From positions 2,976,001 through 3,040,000 of the forward strand of contig JAJTUQ010000005.1 in the NCBI GenBank assembly GCA_021399445.1: a DNA stretch of 64,000 nt, read 5' to 3'. Source of the DNA: Xylogone sp. PMI_703. Lineage: Eukaryota; Ascomycota; Leotiomycetes. The position numbers were made by a program, and so were the translations under genes. Of the stretch, positions 1-11,665 are shown in pieces. Numbering within the stretch: position 1 is the stretch's first letter; each line of letters opens with the position of its first letter. The notes under the pieces were generated by a model. The model searched no databases and was not told the origin of the DNA. It was given only the letters and a program-made list of their open reading frames with translations.

Positions 1-75
1 CTGTCAATGTTGACAATGGACATGTCGCGATGGCTATATGGTATGATAATTAATCTTGCGGATATCCTGATGATT

Positions 76-378
76 TTACTGGCGTGTTGGTAATGCCATA
101 GCCACGCAATCCTGTGGTAGGAGACAGGAATTTTGATGTTCAGTAAACCGACGATGACGCACGCCAAGGGCTTGGGAGCTTGGGGTCGAGACAAATTTTG
201 CAACGAGCCCAGGGTCCCTGACGAGAGCCATGAATTCGAAATACGGTGATGGTGAACTATCCTGCAAGGACTTGCGATAGTAAAGATCTTCATAGAACAG
301 ACAATTGCTCGCAGAATACGAATTAATTAAATCAATGGTGTGAGAGATCAACTGATTAGCCGTATCTCTGGCAGGCAT
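76..378 (-). CDS. small hypothetical protein, possibly partial
   Basis: An open frame of 100 codons from an ATG at 378 to a TAA at 76. I do not recognise the protein. It has a mixed polar composition, no clear membrane segment and no signal peptide. The last codons read into CA|GTAAAA, which is a usable 5' splice site, so this may be the first exon of a gene whose remainder lies left of the window rather than a complete 100-residue protein. The 665-bp region upstream is large enough to hold its promoter and that of the membrane-protein gene transcribed the other way. Nothing in the sequence fixes a function, and the frame could also be chance. Confidence 0.3.
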   Translation of the reverse strand: MPARDTANQLISHTIDLINSYSASNCLFYEDLYYRKSLQDSSPSPYFEFMALVRDPGLVAKFVSTPSSQALGVRHRRFTEHQNSCLLPQDCVAMALPTRQ

Positions 379-1043
379 GGTTATTGAGCGTTTGATAGGC
401 TTACAGTATTACCATGAACGCTCCAAAAATCCTCTCTCAACCAGAGAGAAATATCTTTCAATGCCTCGGAAGCTGTCTATAGTATGTAATTGATAATCAC
501 AGACAAAAGATTATAATCAATTGCACATGAAGAAAGCAGCTGTTGACATCTCCGTAGCTTCCATGACTGCCGCTATATATAGAAGCTGTAACGGTCAGAC
601 TAAACCCCTACGGTGCTGTAGTCCAGCTACTTCAGGGGCCCGGATGGCTCCATCAAGAGCACTTCTACTTCTTTAACAAGAGCCTTTCTTTCAAAACTGC
701 AGCATAATAGACGTAGACTGATCAAAATATTAATTACGATCAGATCTACCTCCGTATATACAGTATGTTAAAATAGTTATCCAGTTCTTCACCTTGGAGC
801 TTGATGGACCCTGGTGGGCGCGCGTGATTACCGCTTTTGCTTACTCACGGGCAGCGTTGCATTCGCTGACCTGGCAGAAAATTAATGACATCAAACCCTT
901 CCATTCCCTCATTATTCAACCACCTTCCCTCCTTTCCCATCTTGTTAATATCTCTATCCAAACATCACACTCTTCTCCGTCCTGGCTCCTTACCATGATA
1001 TAGAAACGAACACGCTAAACAGCGACAATACTTCCAACGAGCC
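379..1043. promoter_or_regulatory. divergent upstream region
   Basis: No supported gene. The part next to the membrane-protein start (about 890-1000) is strongly pyrimidine-rich with repeated CCTTCC/CTCC runs, typical of the core promoter and 5' leader of expressed filamentous-fungal genes. The rest is AT-rich without a recognisable element. Confidence 0.4.
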
Positions 1044-2468
1044 ATGCCAACCGTCGTCCGAGGCAGCGCGCGATCCAGCTCCCTTCCCCAGCTCGACACC
1101 CAGCAGCAGCAGTTCTCGCCACCAACGAGCCCAACTGATGGCGGCCGACGCGTGACATTCGACCAAGGTCGAGAAGAACCTCCTTCCTCCCCTCTCAGCT
1201 CGCGCATCTTCCCTCCCCGACTCTCGACCTCCAGCCGTCGTCGCTCCTCCCATCACTATCGCGACCGTGATCGCGACCTCGAGAACGGCGCCGATGCATA
1301 CTACGACAGCCGGGCTGCTACCCACCGGGAATTCCGGAGACGCGCCAGCACCCTGCAATCATACTACCTCGAGCACCCAGAGCTGCTGCCTCAGCTGCCC
1401 TTCACCTTCCGACATGGCTTCAAGCGCTGGAAGCTCGCCGGCTACATTGCGCTGATGGTCTTCGACGCCTGCGTCGTCCCCATCATGCTGTACTATGCCA
1501 TGACCTTTGGCGGGGACGTGCAGGGCTACATCGTGTTTGCCGTCGTCACGGCCATCTGGGGAGGACCGACCTACGTCGAGTTCGCCGTGCGGTCCCTGCG
1601 GCTGATCAAGCGCGAACATTTCTACAAGCCGTTGGGTGCCAATCAGCGATGGGTCTTCGACATCACGAACTGGATCCTGATCCTGACCATCTCGTCCGTC
1701 ACGGCGCTCCTCATTGTCGGCGCTGCCCCGCACGATGTGTTCTTGCGCGTGCTGTCCATGCCAGGGCCAGCTATCCTGTACTGTTTGTCCGGCCCCATCT
1801 TCCTCTTGAGCCTCTACAGTGCCCGCGGGTGGAAGGCTCCTTTCCGGATCAGTTCCACGGCCAAGGGAGACCACGTCTTACCGGGCATCTACTACATTGT
1901 CGAGGATATCGTGTCGGTGAATTCAGGAGGAGGTCGACCGTTTCGCGAAGGACTAGCTGCTCGATACAATGCGAGCCCCATCTTCCGCAAGATGATCAGG
2001 GACCAGTCGTGGTTCTGGTCGATACCGGGATTGTTTGTTGCAATTGCTTGTACGGTCGTCATTTGCATTCACCCAGTCCCAAAGGCAGTTGGGTATGGCA
2101 TTGGTATGTCTTTGCTTGCTTCTTGATCTCATCTTTTCTGTTTATGGAATTAACGAACTCCTTTAGGTTGGGGCGTTCCGTTTGTGTGGGCGGGCATCTG
2201 GGCTGCTATTACTGTGCCGTGGGTACGGGCCGTCATGGCCCACGAGAAGCAGAGTTGGATCGAAGATGCTGCTATCATGGCTGAGGTGAAGACTGGGCAT
2301 GCTCCACCAGCAGCGGCGCCGGCCCCATTGCCCAAAGAGTCAGTTGATCACCCGGCGAGTGAATCAGTACTTGGTCGAACGGATGAAGAGCCACACACAC
2401 AGAATGGGGCCGTCAACTCTACACATGCAGAGAACTTATCACAGCGATCGGAAGATGCGACTCTTTGA
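1044..2468 (+). CDS. multi-pass membrane protein of unknown function
   Basis: Two exons, 1044..2103 and 2167..2468, give 453 residues. The intron starts GTATGT and ends TTTAG, and the split Gly codon keeps the frame. Residues 1-125 are hydrophilic and rich in Ser, Arg and Pro, probably a disordered cytosolic tail. After that I see about six hydrophobic segments (roughly 133-155, 161-180, 206-226, 240-258, 325-345 and 352-372), then a polar C-tail rich in Ala, Pro and Glu. The last membrane segment lies at the start of exon 2, so the intron splits the membrane domain. The pattern resembles conserved uncharacterised Aspergillus membrane proteins, but I cannot name the family. Long antisense frames over this GC-rich gene are shadows. 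Confidence 0.85.
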
Positions 2469-3160
2469 GCAACGCCACAGGATTGATACCATTTGTTTGA
2501 ATTATTGCACAACATGCTTGGTCTTTACCATCTGGTCAGTGTGGCCATCAATCAGGATACAGCGCTCGTATTGCGGTTCATTGTCCTGGACCGCATACCT
2601 GGCAAGACACCTTCGTTTGGATGCTCCTGCCTGGCTAATTCTTATTGATACTGTAAGTTTCAGAGCCCCCTGGCAGAGAAGATGACAGTGTTAACACTTT
2701 AGCCTAGTGTCACAATTACGACTACTGCATTACTTAAGCTGCTATTGAGACTTCGTGGCCATCTTGTTTTCCTAGAACTTATACGATGTAAAATAGAGGG
2801 ATATGGTTGTATATATAGAGGAGGTTGATACCCAGCCGTGGGCATTGCGATACCAGCGGATGTTAAGTCATGTAACCAAAATTCTTATCATTTTTAGCAA
2901 CGATATAATGATTGTAATGTATATAATGATTGAACCACACTATCGTTACGTTCTTACAATGATTTATCTAGTGGAAGTACTATTGATTGACCTAAGTAAA
3001 CTCCAACTCTGAAGCGCTCCCAAACCTCTGCTATGCTAAACGAAATAATCTAAAAGTCTATATGACAGCTCCATACACTCTACACCGGGTATAATAACAC
3101 CATACAACAATCCAAAAAGAAGAAAAAAGACGGGTAAGACCAAGATCCTCACAATCTCCC
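2469..3160. other. intergenic, nothing recognised
   Basis: Shared 3' region of two convergent genes (membrane protein and receiver). AT-rich towards 2760-3010; short open frames here have no protein character. Confidence 0.5.
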
Positions 3161-3916
3161 TCACAACAACGACCTCGGCCCCCGGTACGCCCTCAACTGC
3201 GGCGGTCCCCCCCACACCGGCACCCTCATCCAAGCTCCTCCCGGCCCACCAACCTCATTCGGAACAACCTGCCACCGTCCCCAGTGCTGCAACACGCGCT
3301 TCAAGCTATTGAACCGCACGGGCTTGAGGAGTATATCATTCATGCCGCTCTCGAGGCACTTCTGGCGGTGCTCCCGGAAGGCTACGGGCGTGAGGGTTAT
3401 GATGGGCGTGGCGCGCAGCTGGGGGTCGGTGCAGAAGGGGGGTTGGGTGCGGATTATGCGGGCGGCTTCTAGGCCGTCCATTATGGGCATTTGGGTCTGT
3501 TGATGGTGTTAGTTTGGTGTGTTTGAATAATTGGTTTTGGAAATGAGAAGGAATGAAGGTTTGTTGAGTTTGGATGTGGAATTTGGAAGTGGTACTGGTT
3601 ATTGCTTTGAGTTTGAAGGAAAGACAGAGAGAGAGAAATGTGAGACGTACATCCATTAATATGATGGCCGGCCTTGGGTTGGATATTGACGGCGAAGAGA
3701 GGTAGTCGAGTGCTTCTTGGCCATTGTTGGCGATGGAGAATGTGCAGCCTAGTTTCTGGAGCTGTTTCTTGATGATGGCCTGGTTGACAATACTGTTTCT
3801 TGTTAGCTGGGTTTCAAGAAGGCTCTCTACCGTAAAGACAATTCTTTTGAGGGAAGGAAAGGTACTTGAGACTCGGAGACATGGACATACTTATCTTCGA
3901 CCACTAGTACATGCAT
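3161..3916 (-). CDS. free-standing response-regulator receiver (CheY-like)
   Basis: Three exons, 3891..3916, 3651..3792 and 3161..3496, give 167 residues. Introns start GTATGT and GTACGT, end CAG, and both have CTAAC branch points. The product is almost entirely one receiver domain with every phosphotransfer residue present: the acidic pair in LVVEDN, the phospho-accepting Asp in ILMDTQMPIMDG, the Thr in ITLTP and the Lys in LLKPV. Such a domain accepts phosphate from a histidine kinase or phosphotransfer protein and normally ends a fungal hybrid kinase. Here the ATG sits three codons before the first beta strand and no kinase, ATPase or HisKA sequence is visible in 900 bp upstream. The C-tail after the domain (about 40 residues) is Gly/Pro-rich. 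It is either a genuine single-domain regulator or the stranded tail of a lost hybrid kinase; the intact active site favours the first. Confidence 0.78.
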
Positions 3917-4114
3917 AGCTATGGGTAGTAAGATTGTTCTGAGATAGCTCTAGTTAGTTACTTGTTCTGGTTTCCGCTCAAGATCAATTCATGCGTTCCC
4001 TGGTGTTGAAGCTCTTCTCATCCTCAGGCGCAAAGGAGGGAGCCCTTCAGCCCTGGATGCAGATGAGATGAGGGGTGAGGCTTTCTGTCCGTATCCATGA
4101 CATCGGGCCGCCCC

Positions 4115-4130
4115 TACGTCATGCGTCACG
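4115..4130. promoter_or_regulatory. tandem bZIP (CRE/ATF-type) sites
   Basis: TACGTCATGCGTCACG holds two TGACG cores (on the minus strand) 4 bp apart, in the intergenic region between the receiver gene (minus) and the PAQR gene (plus), about 200 bp upstream of the receiver start. TGACG is the core bound by ATF/CREB-type bZIP factors such as fungal AtfA. Regulation of the receiver gene by such a factor is inference. The rest of 3917-4848 holds no gene I can support. Confidence 0.4.
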
Positions 4131-4848
4131 TTTCGCGTGGAAGAAGAAATGATTGGTCTGCGCCGCGTTCTAATAAGGCCGGCGGCTAGCCCGATTTAGA
4201 AGTAGGTGCTAATAATCCATCGGATTCCATCTGATATGAAAGAGGCCGTATTCTTGTAGATCTATATTTGGTGAACAATGTATCTAGGACTCTGTTGGAA
4301 ATACACGCCTCTCACCATCGTCTCACCTAGTCCAGAACACATTGCTCACATTGCTTTTGTAGTCCCACAAGTAAGCAGGTGTTAGAGCAAAAGTGAACTC
4401 CAGTTGTCTGGCTGCTTATGCTGCTATATATCTGTGTTCTGACAGCAGCGTAGGAGAGATAATTGGACTGTCTCTGATTCAATATGGTGATGAGATGTAC
4501 TCCTGGACCGGCTAGTTAAATGATTTGTCTATTAACCACAGAGCAAACTCTTAGTTTCGGAGTCTAGTCCTCATACAGATCTAGTGTAAGACAGTAACGC
4601 TGGGGTGCCAATGGCATTCATCATAATTTAAGCATAATAATAGGCACACCGGATTGCTACCTTCCTCGTTTCCCTTTCTGGAGTCCGAACTCGTTTAGTT
4701 TACCCTTTTAACAGCCGTCGCATCCCGTTACTTACTAACATCCTTGATAGCCCCCCAGCGGCAAAATACCACCCATATTTGGATATCACTGAGTCGTATC
4801 ATTACCCCGTCTCCAGAGGGTTAGGCAACTCGGCTCGAAGCCGCAGTC

Positions 4849-5799
4849 ATGGTCAAAGACGCAACTACCGCGCTGACTTCAGCATCATCCCAGGGATCTG
4901 AGCGTCTAGCCACGAGCTTGCCCCAAGTCATCAGCAAGCAAGATGCCCAAGCCTATTGGCCTACGATCGCAACAAAGGACCAGATTCCTGGATGGCTTCG
5001 TGATAATGATTACATTATTTGGGGGCATCCAATGCCGACTTACTCATACAGGCGCTCTTTTCGTCTCTGGCGCTGCTTGCACATGGAGACAATGAATATT
5101 TGGACTCATCTTATCGGATCTGGGGCCTTCATCGCAGCTGGTATCACCCTATACAATTATGCTTCGAATTCCAACTCTCTTCACGTTTCCACGGGCGATA
5201 AGTTTGCCTTCGGCTGCTCAATAGCAGCAGCTACCGTCTGCTTTGGCTTGAGTACCGCGTTTCACACCCTTAGGAGCCATTCTTATACCGTCCATCATTT
5301 TTGGGGAAGGATGGACATCTTCGGCATCTGTCTGTTTGCCCTAAGTGGGGGATCATCCCTGACTTATTATGCATTCTACTGCAGGCCAACCACCCAGCGA
5401 GTGTATTGGGGCCTGGGCCTTGGCTCCTCTATCTTTGCAGCGATTACTCTTTTTGACACTGGTGGAGGTGGTAATAAGATGAGAGCCCTCCGTGGAGGCG
5501 TCTTCACTCTGCTTGCTGTCTCAGCTATGCTTCCCCTATTCCATAGCCTTGGCTTATTAGGTTGGAGCCGTGCGTGCCGTGAAATTGGTGCCATGTGGTA
5601 TCTTGGCGAGGGGCTATCTCTGCTAGTTGGAGTTTGTTTATTTGTCGGTCGATTCCCCGAGAGACTGAGCCCTGGTTCGTTTGATATCTGGGGACATTCT
5701 CACCAGCTGTTCCATGTCTGCTCCGTGTTGGCCGGTGCTTTTCACATTGCCGGTCTGGTCGCAGGTTACAATTACCGGCAAGCACATTTGACCTGCTAA
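4849..5799 (+). CDS. PAQR/Izh-type seven-TM receptor (hemolysin III family)
   Basis: A single exon of 316 residues. The family pattern is clear. A cytosolic N-part contains a conserved I(P)GWLRDNDYI-type entry and an E-x2-N-IWTHLIG segment at the first helix. Seven hydrophobic helices follow, with the metal-ligand motifs STAFHTLRSHS after helix 2 and WGHSHQLFHV before helix 7, i.e. the Ser/His and His-x3-His that bind zinc. Fungal members (yeast Izh1-Izh4) act in zinc and sterol homeostasis and in osmotin-type ligand response; animal relatives are adiponectin receptors with ceramidase-like activity. Length and motif spacing are normal, so I expect a functional membrane protein of ER or plasma membrane. 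The substrate or ligand cannot be read from sequence. Confidence 0.93.
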   Translation: MVKDATTALTSASSQGSERLATSLPQVISKQDAQAYWPTIATKDQIPGWLRDNDYIIWGHPMPTYSYRRSFRLWRCLHMETMNIWTHLIGSGAFIAAGITLYNYASNSNSLHVSTGDKFAFGCSIAAATVCFGLSTAFHTLRSHSYTVHHFWGRMDIFGICLFALSGGSSLTYYAFYCRPTTQRVYWGLGLGSSIFAAITLFDTGGGGNKMRALRGGVFTLLAVSAMLPLFHSLGLLGWSRACREIGAMWYLGEGLSLLVGVCLFVGRFPERLSPGSFDIWGHSHQLFHVCSVLAGAFHIAGLVAGYNYRQAHLTC

Positions 5800-6445
5800 T
5801 TAGTGTCGGAATATTGGAGTTTGTCGATGACAATCCTGTATAATCTGGAAGGTATGGCCAGTGGGGGAGAAGTGGAGAGCCAGAATACGCATCTTGTAAT
5901 CCACTATGGAATTCGTGTTTGGGACTGATTATGGAATAATAGCCAATGGTTGATGCTGGTTGAGCACGGAAGCTTTTCGGAGCATTGGCTCTGTTGTACA
6001 TGACTCTCTTGCATGGTTGTAATCCAGTTCCTTCGCTAACTCCGTGTAAAGACAAGCCACTCAGCACACAATAAGCACAACTTAAATGCGACCTGATCTG
6101 CCCAACTCCGTCTAACCCCACAAGTTTAACAATCTGGTAGTGTTGCATAAGACAGATCTGTTCAATTGAAGCTAAGTGCTGAGTAGATGACGGACTTAGT
6201 AACGTATTTCCACTCGGGCCACTCTGCTGTTCCCGTTACGCTGCGGCCAATAGGCGGACTTAAATAATTAGAAGCCATGCTATTCTGAAAGAGGCTAGAG
6301 CAAAGTATTCTACAGCTGACTAACTCGGGAGCCCGAAGCCGAGGACCGCGATAAGTCACTTAAGGAGTGGTTGAATGAGCGGCGAGTAATATACTTCTCT
6401 AAGTCCCAGGCGGAGTTACTCAATTATCACTAATCACCAACAAAG
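5800..6445. other. intergenic, nothing recognised
   Basis: 3' region of the PAQR gene and promoter of the following regulator. A minus-strand open frame running into it (5525-6148) is antisense to the PAQR C-terminus and shows no domain. Confidence 0.5.
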
Positions 6446-8982
6446 ATGGAAGCGCCGTCCCAACATGACCATTCCTGTAACCACTGTCGAACCAAGAAGA
6501 TTAAATGTGATCGAAGGTTACCGCGCTGCAGAAACTGTAGACGCAGCAGTCTTGACTGTAGCTATACGGAGGTAACCAAACGAGTTAACCAGACAAACGT
6601 GGTGTAAGTTTAATTATAAGGTCATTTTGTTGAAGCTATCCCTTGCTCTGTCCTCCTAACCGCCCCTTTATCCTCTACCGTTCCTACTACTCAACCCCTT
6701 TTTGTTTTTTTAATTCAGACTTTTCTATTGTCATTCTTAGCAGCTATCTCAAATTTGGAATGAACGAAACAGGGCTCTCTCGAGCGCTAACAGATAGCAA
6801 CCAACAGACTGAGTAGCCTAGATGCAATTCAAACCCGCCTAAGCGCCATTGAGGGAGTCCTGTCAACCGTCTCAGCAACAGTAGCAAGACCTGCGCAGCT
6901 GTCTGGTAACCGTCTTGCAAATTGTCTCGACCACATCGGTTCCTCACAATATGAGTTTGATAGAGAAGGCTTTGCCTTGCCCGGTCCCTCGGTGTCCACT
7001 CAACCTCAAGTTCCATTTACTTGCGACTGGAAGGAGATAAGTACTCTTCACGCTTCAAGCCTGTTGATTTCCTCAGGATTTGAAGCTTACCTTGCCTTGA
7101 CAAGGAGTCTGACTCTGAATTTCCACCCGAACACATCAACCGAGGCTGAGCTTAAAGAGCAATTCTCGAAGTACCAGGAGGCATTGTATCGTGATCTTCT
7201 ATTCCTGCTGAGCTCCTCTCGTAGCATCGATCTCTCTGAGGATAGCCAGCTAATTGGCTTAGTCCCCAGAGCTCTCATTGAAGATGCATATGATACATTC
7301 TTCACAGAACTTAATCCGGCATTGCCACTTTTTGACAAGAAGAGCTTCCGCCACCTCATCACCAATACCTACGCAGCATCAACAGAAGTCAAAGATCCAG
7401 CTTCTGTCATCTGCATTAACAATGTCGTTTTAATGACGCTTAATGCAAAATGCAAGTTCAGAAGTGCGAATTCCTCGACCGATCCATTAGATATGGGTCT
7501 ATTAGATATTCGCATACTTCTACTCAGGAGCGCAAAGAAAGCACTCGGTCTCGCAAAAGATTTGATGGCCCCTCGTCTAATAAACGTTCAAGCACTCTTA
7601 TCTCTCTCCATCATCGCTCACGAAAACCTCCAACTAGATGTGGCCGAGATCATGCTTGATCAGGCCTGCCAAGTGGCGCGAATGATGGGATTGCACCGCA
7701 AATACCAAATACCTACCTCCCTAACTCGCGCAGAAGCAGAAGAGCAAAAGAAGGTTTTCTGGTTGCTGTTTATCATTGACAAGCATATCTCCTTTCTGGT
7801 AGCAAATTCCTGTCGACTTCCTTCATACGATTGTAACGTGTCATTCCCCGAAGATGAGCATTTTCAGCGTTTTCTCGTCCCTCGTATCCAACTAGCACGC
7901 ATCCAAGAACAAATCTATATCGATCTATACTCTGCACTGGCCCAGGGCAGAAGTGTTATGGATTGTCAGCGCCGGATGTTGAAGCTACGAAAATCACTAG
8001 ACTATTGGCATCAGATGCACGAAAGTAGTCTCTCCGAGGCACCGTTTCAGGAGAGCGACCCCGACGCGAACTTAAGGCTCGCCCTGAATTTCAATTACTA
8101 CAACACTAGAATCATGGCCTGTCAACAGAGTCTAGACGAGACTCTTATTAAACTTCGTTTGGAAGATGCACGGATGGGGATCAGGCTTATGTTCAGAGCC
8201 CGCATGTTAAGTAGGACGCTCAGTGGTTCGCAACTACTGCGAGGGTATGGCAATATGTATCGATCTTATTTAGTAAGCTTGCTCATCATATATATTGTAG
8301 GCTTCTACACTACCATCCTTTCGTGGAATTTTTCGAGATTTACAAAGACCTTGTTACTCACCCCTCGAACGGACCCCTATTTGCAGAAGACCTTGCCCTC
8401 CTTCGAGGAGTTATCGAGATTATACAAGATCTGAGCGATCACTCCCATCTCTCATCATCATACAGCTCTCAGATTCTCCTTGTTGCATCTACACATTTCG
8501 AGATAGCAAAGAAGTTTGTGGAGTTTGTTGATGCCAATAAGAACGATGTTGCATTTGCATCTTCAACAAGGACTTCTGGTGGAAATCTATCACACCTGTC
8601 GAATGAGTCCTTGCGACGAAATCAGTATATTCTGCAACAATTTTCAACGGGTGCATATGAAGGAGGGAACAACACACTCTCTAGCAATAACAACGATAAG
8701 GCCATGTCAGACGTCGGCGCAATGACTCTTACACAATCCAGAACAGATCTACATGAAATGCATGTCGATTCTCACACTCCCACAGCAGCTCCACTAGGCG
8801 CCGATTTGACACCATCCGGATTCAGCGTTTCTGCACATCCTTCTTCTTACAATTACCCACCATCAGCTATCTTAGCTCCTGTGCCAACTCCGCGTTCAGA
8901 GTGCAACAACGGTGAACACCATGAGGCAGTTGATAGCGAACCACCGGTTGATTTCTTTACTGATTGGCAGAGGTTTGGATGA
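6446..8982 (+). CDS. Zn2Cys6 transcription factor with fungal middle-homology domain
   Basis: Three exons, 6446..6603, 6808..8244 and 8301..8982, give 758 residues. Cys residues 11, 14, 21, 28, 31 and 38 form a standard binuclear zinc cluster with a basic RTKKIK segment. A short coiled-coil-like linker follows (exon 2 start, LSSLDAIQTRLSAIE), then the Fungal_trans domain around residues 140-480, which includes the CQVARMMGLHRK and FWLLFIIDKHISF signatures of this domain. The C-tail is Ser/Asn/Pro-rich. Intron 1 uses GTAAGT and an acceptor 18 nt past a GCTAAC branch point. The second intron's donor is uncertain (GTATGG at 8245 or GTATCG at 8257 both keep frame). It is a nuclear DNA-binding regulator; the target pathway is not evident from its neighbours (PAQR and phosphoesterase). 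Confidence 0.88.
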
Positions 8983-9791
8983 GGGCTAGAGGTAATTGGG
9001 CGTTCAGCTTGTATTCTGTATAGACTAATGATGATGAATAAATGAAAACATGGCAAGTGGATAGAGAGTGGGCAGGTACTCTTTCCTGGTGTTTACCTTG
9101 GGCATTAATAACAATTTTATCAGATTGCGTTCTATCCAAAGACGTTATGGAATGCACCTGTGTTTAAAACCTCACATGGGAAGTGTCAGATTGGAATGAG
9201 CATGGCATAGACCTGCCTTCCCGAAGGCCGGGCTAGAGTTATGTACCGGTAGTCGACCCGTGGTTGAAGTTTAAACAAAGTTGGCAACTACCGAATGGTT
9301 GCTCTAAGCCTTTTACAAGCTTTCACGCAAGAGAAGCCGTGTCTGCCGAGAAATACAAACCCACCCGGCTGAACTAATGTCCACCTGTAAGATTTGAGGG
9401 AAAGCAGTTTATCCCCCTGTAAAGTTGAGGTTGGTTGTCAGCATCGGAACGACGGCGTCTTAAGTGCAGTCGCTACACCCACGTGCTCGTCACGCTCTCC
9501 ACAGCTCTGTGTTCATGGCTCCCACGTGTGCGGCATAGTGCTGCGCTCACGCATTCCAATTGATGCAGGAAAGTGGGATAGAAGCTCTGATGGTATGTCT
9601 GGAAGGTCAATGAAAAAAATGAAATGGTGAAAATTTACAAAATAGCGCGATCGCTCGAGATAAGAGTCGTTACCATCCGTACCTGCATATATAGCTTAAT
9701 AACACCCTCGAAGATGTTCGGTACGAGGACAAGGAGCAGCAAACCAAGTGGCTTCAGATCATAATTGAGACGTGCTCTGTTTTTCTTCATC
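8983..9791. promoter_or_regulatory. promoter region of the phosphoesterase gene
   Basis: No gene. A TATA-like ATATATAG lies at 9687-9694, about 100 bp before the ATG of the next gene, a credible core promoter position. The open frame at 9394-9630 has no protein character. Confidence 0.4.
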
Positions 9792-11481
9792 ATGTATTAC
9801 TCCTTCTCGCTCTTAGGCCAGTTTGGCCTCCTTGGAGCTACGCTTGCTGCTCCATCTGGCCTCTTTCCTGCTCCAGGTCATCCTAATAATGGCCCAGGTC
9901 CTCATGGACCACCACCACACCCTCAGCCACCATCCCATCCAGGGCCACCGGTTTTACCACCGATCTTTCCCTTCCCTGAACCACCATCTCCTCCACAGCC
10001 AAAGTCAACCCTTCCAGCACGATATCCGCCTCTTCCAGGCCCAGAGCACCCGAAACCACTTGACCATAGTGTAAAAGCTGCCCTTGAAGCATTGGGACGC
10101 AGCTCTGAGTCCTTCCGAGGACCTGGAACTGTTCCATTCCCCCATCTAAAAGAAGGAACAGATTCTATTCCAGGAATCAAACACTTTGTGTTCTTGATGA
10201 TGGAAAATCATAGGTAGGTGTTATTCTACTAATAACTTTTGGCACGATGCAATAATTAAGTGTGAGAGCAGTTTTGACAATATGATGGGAGTGTTGAAGC
10301 GCCCCGATGTGGATGGATTCGAGTTCGATCACAACGGCGTGCCTAAGGGAACACAACCCGGAGCGAATGGAACCACCCAGCACTGGTTTGAGACCCCGTT
10401 CCCTTGCCAGAATGAGGATATGGTTAGCCAAGAATGGACAACTAGCCATAATGCGTTCAACAATGGCAGCTTAAATGGAGGTGTTGTTAACCCAATTGAC
10501 CACACCAAGACCGGGGCTTCCGGTCCATTCTCCATGAGCTACTTCACTCCGCGTGTGATGCCTGCTTGGTTCGCCTTGATGGAGCAAGTTACAATTGCAG
10601 ACCGTTGGTTCTGCTCTGCATTAGCTCAGACCTGGCCAACACGCATGTTCAGTCTTGCAGGAACCAGTCGAGGAGTAACTGCCACAGGCCAGAATGAAGA
10701 TGGGATTTTTTGGCCCGAGAAGACCATCTTCAACAAACTCGATGAATTCGGTATCTCATGGAAGGTTGCGTGGAACTCCACAGCTAACACAACTGGTAAC
10801 ACAACCGCCATTTTCAATGGTACTATTAGCAATGAGAGTATGAAGGAACACATCTTCGACTACGAAACCTTCTATAAAGATTGTGCTACCGGTGACCTCC
10901 CATCTTTCTATTACCTAGACCAACGTGGTTCCGCTACAACACAAGAACCAGCGAAAAACATGGCTCTTGGCGAGAATCTCATCTATAACATCGTCAAGGC
11001 TCTCATGACCGGTCCAAAGTGGAAAGAAACACTCTTCCTCATCAATTACGATGAGCATGGTGGTTTCGCAGACCATGTCCCTCCACCACCAGCCATCGCA
11101 CCAGATGAGGTCGAGCCCATCGTCAAGCCAGGCGAATTCCAATACGAAGGCTTCGGACGTTTAGGTTTCCGGGTACCTGCAGCCATCATTTCTCCTTATG
11201 GTAAAAAGAACTTTGTATCTCATACTGTTTATGATCATACTTCTATGCTGGCGTTCATGGAGAGGAAGTGGAATCTTCCGGCAATGACATACAGAGATGC
11301 TAACGCGAACTCGATTGAGGATATGATTGACTTTGAGGCTATGGCTAAGGGTAAAATGACGTTCCCTAGCTGGGAGGCATTGAAGATCCCGTTACCACTG
11401 TTGCAGATTCCAGGGAATGATGCATTAAATTGTACGAATACGCCACTTCAGCCTCCACCAGGGAGTGTCACAAAACCATGA
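9792..11481 (+). CDS. secreted phosphoesterase, phospholipase C/acid phosphatase family (PF04185)
   Basis: Two exons, 9792..10213 and 10272..11481, give 543 residues. I take the ATG at 9792 because it opens directly into a signal peptide (hydrophobic to about residue 18, ending LAA-PSG). Residues 24-75 are a Pro/His/Gly-rich linker. The catalytic entry is MMENHSFDNMMG around residue 140, with the intron splitting the Ser codon. Further family motifs are ADRWFCSALAQTWPTRMFS, NYDEHGGFADHVPPPP near residue 400 and YDHTSMLAFMERKW. These match bacterial and fungal phosphatidylcholine-specific phospholipase C/acid phosphatase proteins, which hydrolyse phosphodiesters or monoesters of phospholipids. 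Several N-x-S/T sites cluster around residue 310, fitting secretion. Substrate choice is not readable. The Pro-rich N-linker is longer than usual for the family. Confidence 0.9.
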
Positions 11482-11665
11482 GTCAGGGGACGTAAAATTT
11501 CAAAACAGCTGGACGGTTAGATAGGTGCAAAATATACTTGTTATTCAGATTATAATGACCACGGAACGGCCTGACATTAGACTATCGCTCCGAACTTGAG
11601 TTTTCCAGATCATTAAGTAGTCCTACTAAATCTTGCTGATCTTCTGTACTAGGCTGATCCAACTA

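Noticed and set aside
1359..2284. Long antisense and alternative-frame open frames over the first membrane-protein gene
   Set aside because: They arise from GC-rich codon bias of the real gene, have no domain character, and end inside it.
5525..6148. 207-codon minus-strand open frame
   Set aside because: Overlaps the C-terminal third of the PAQR gene in antisense; composition is not protein-like and no motif is present.
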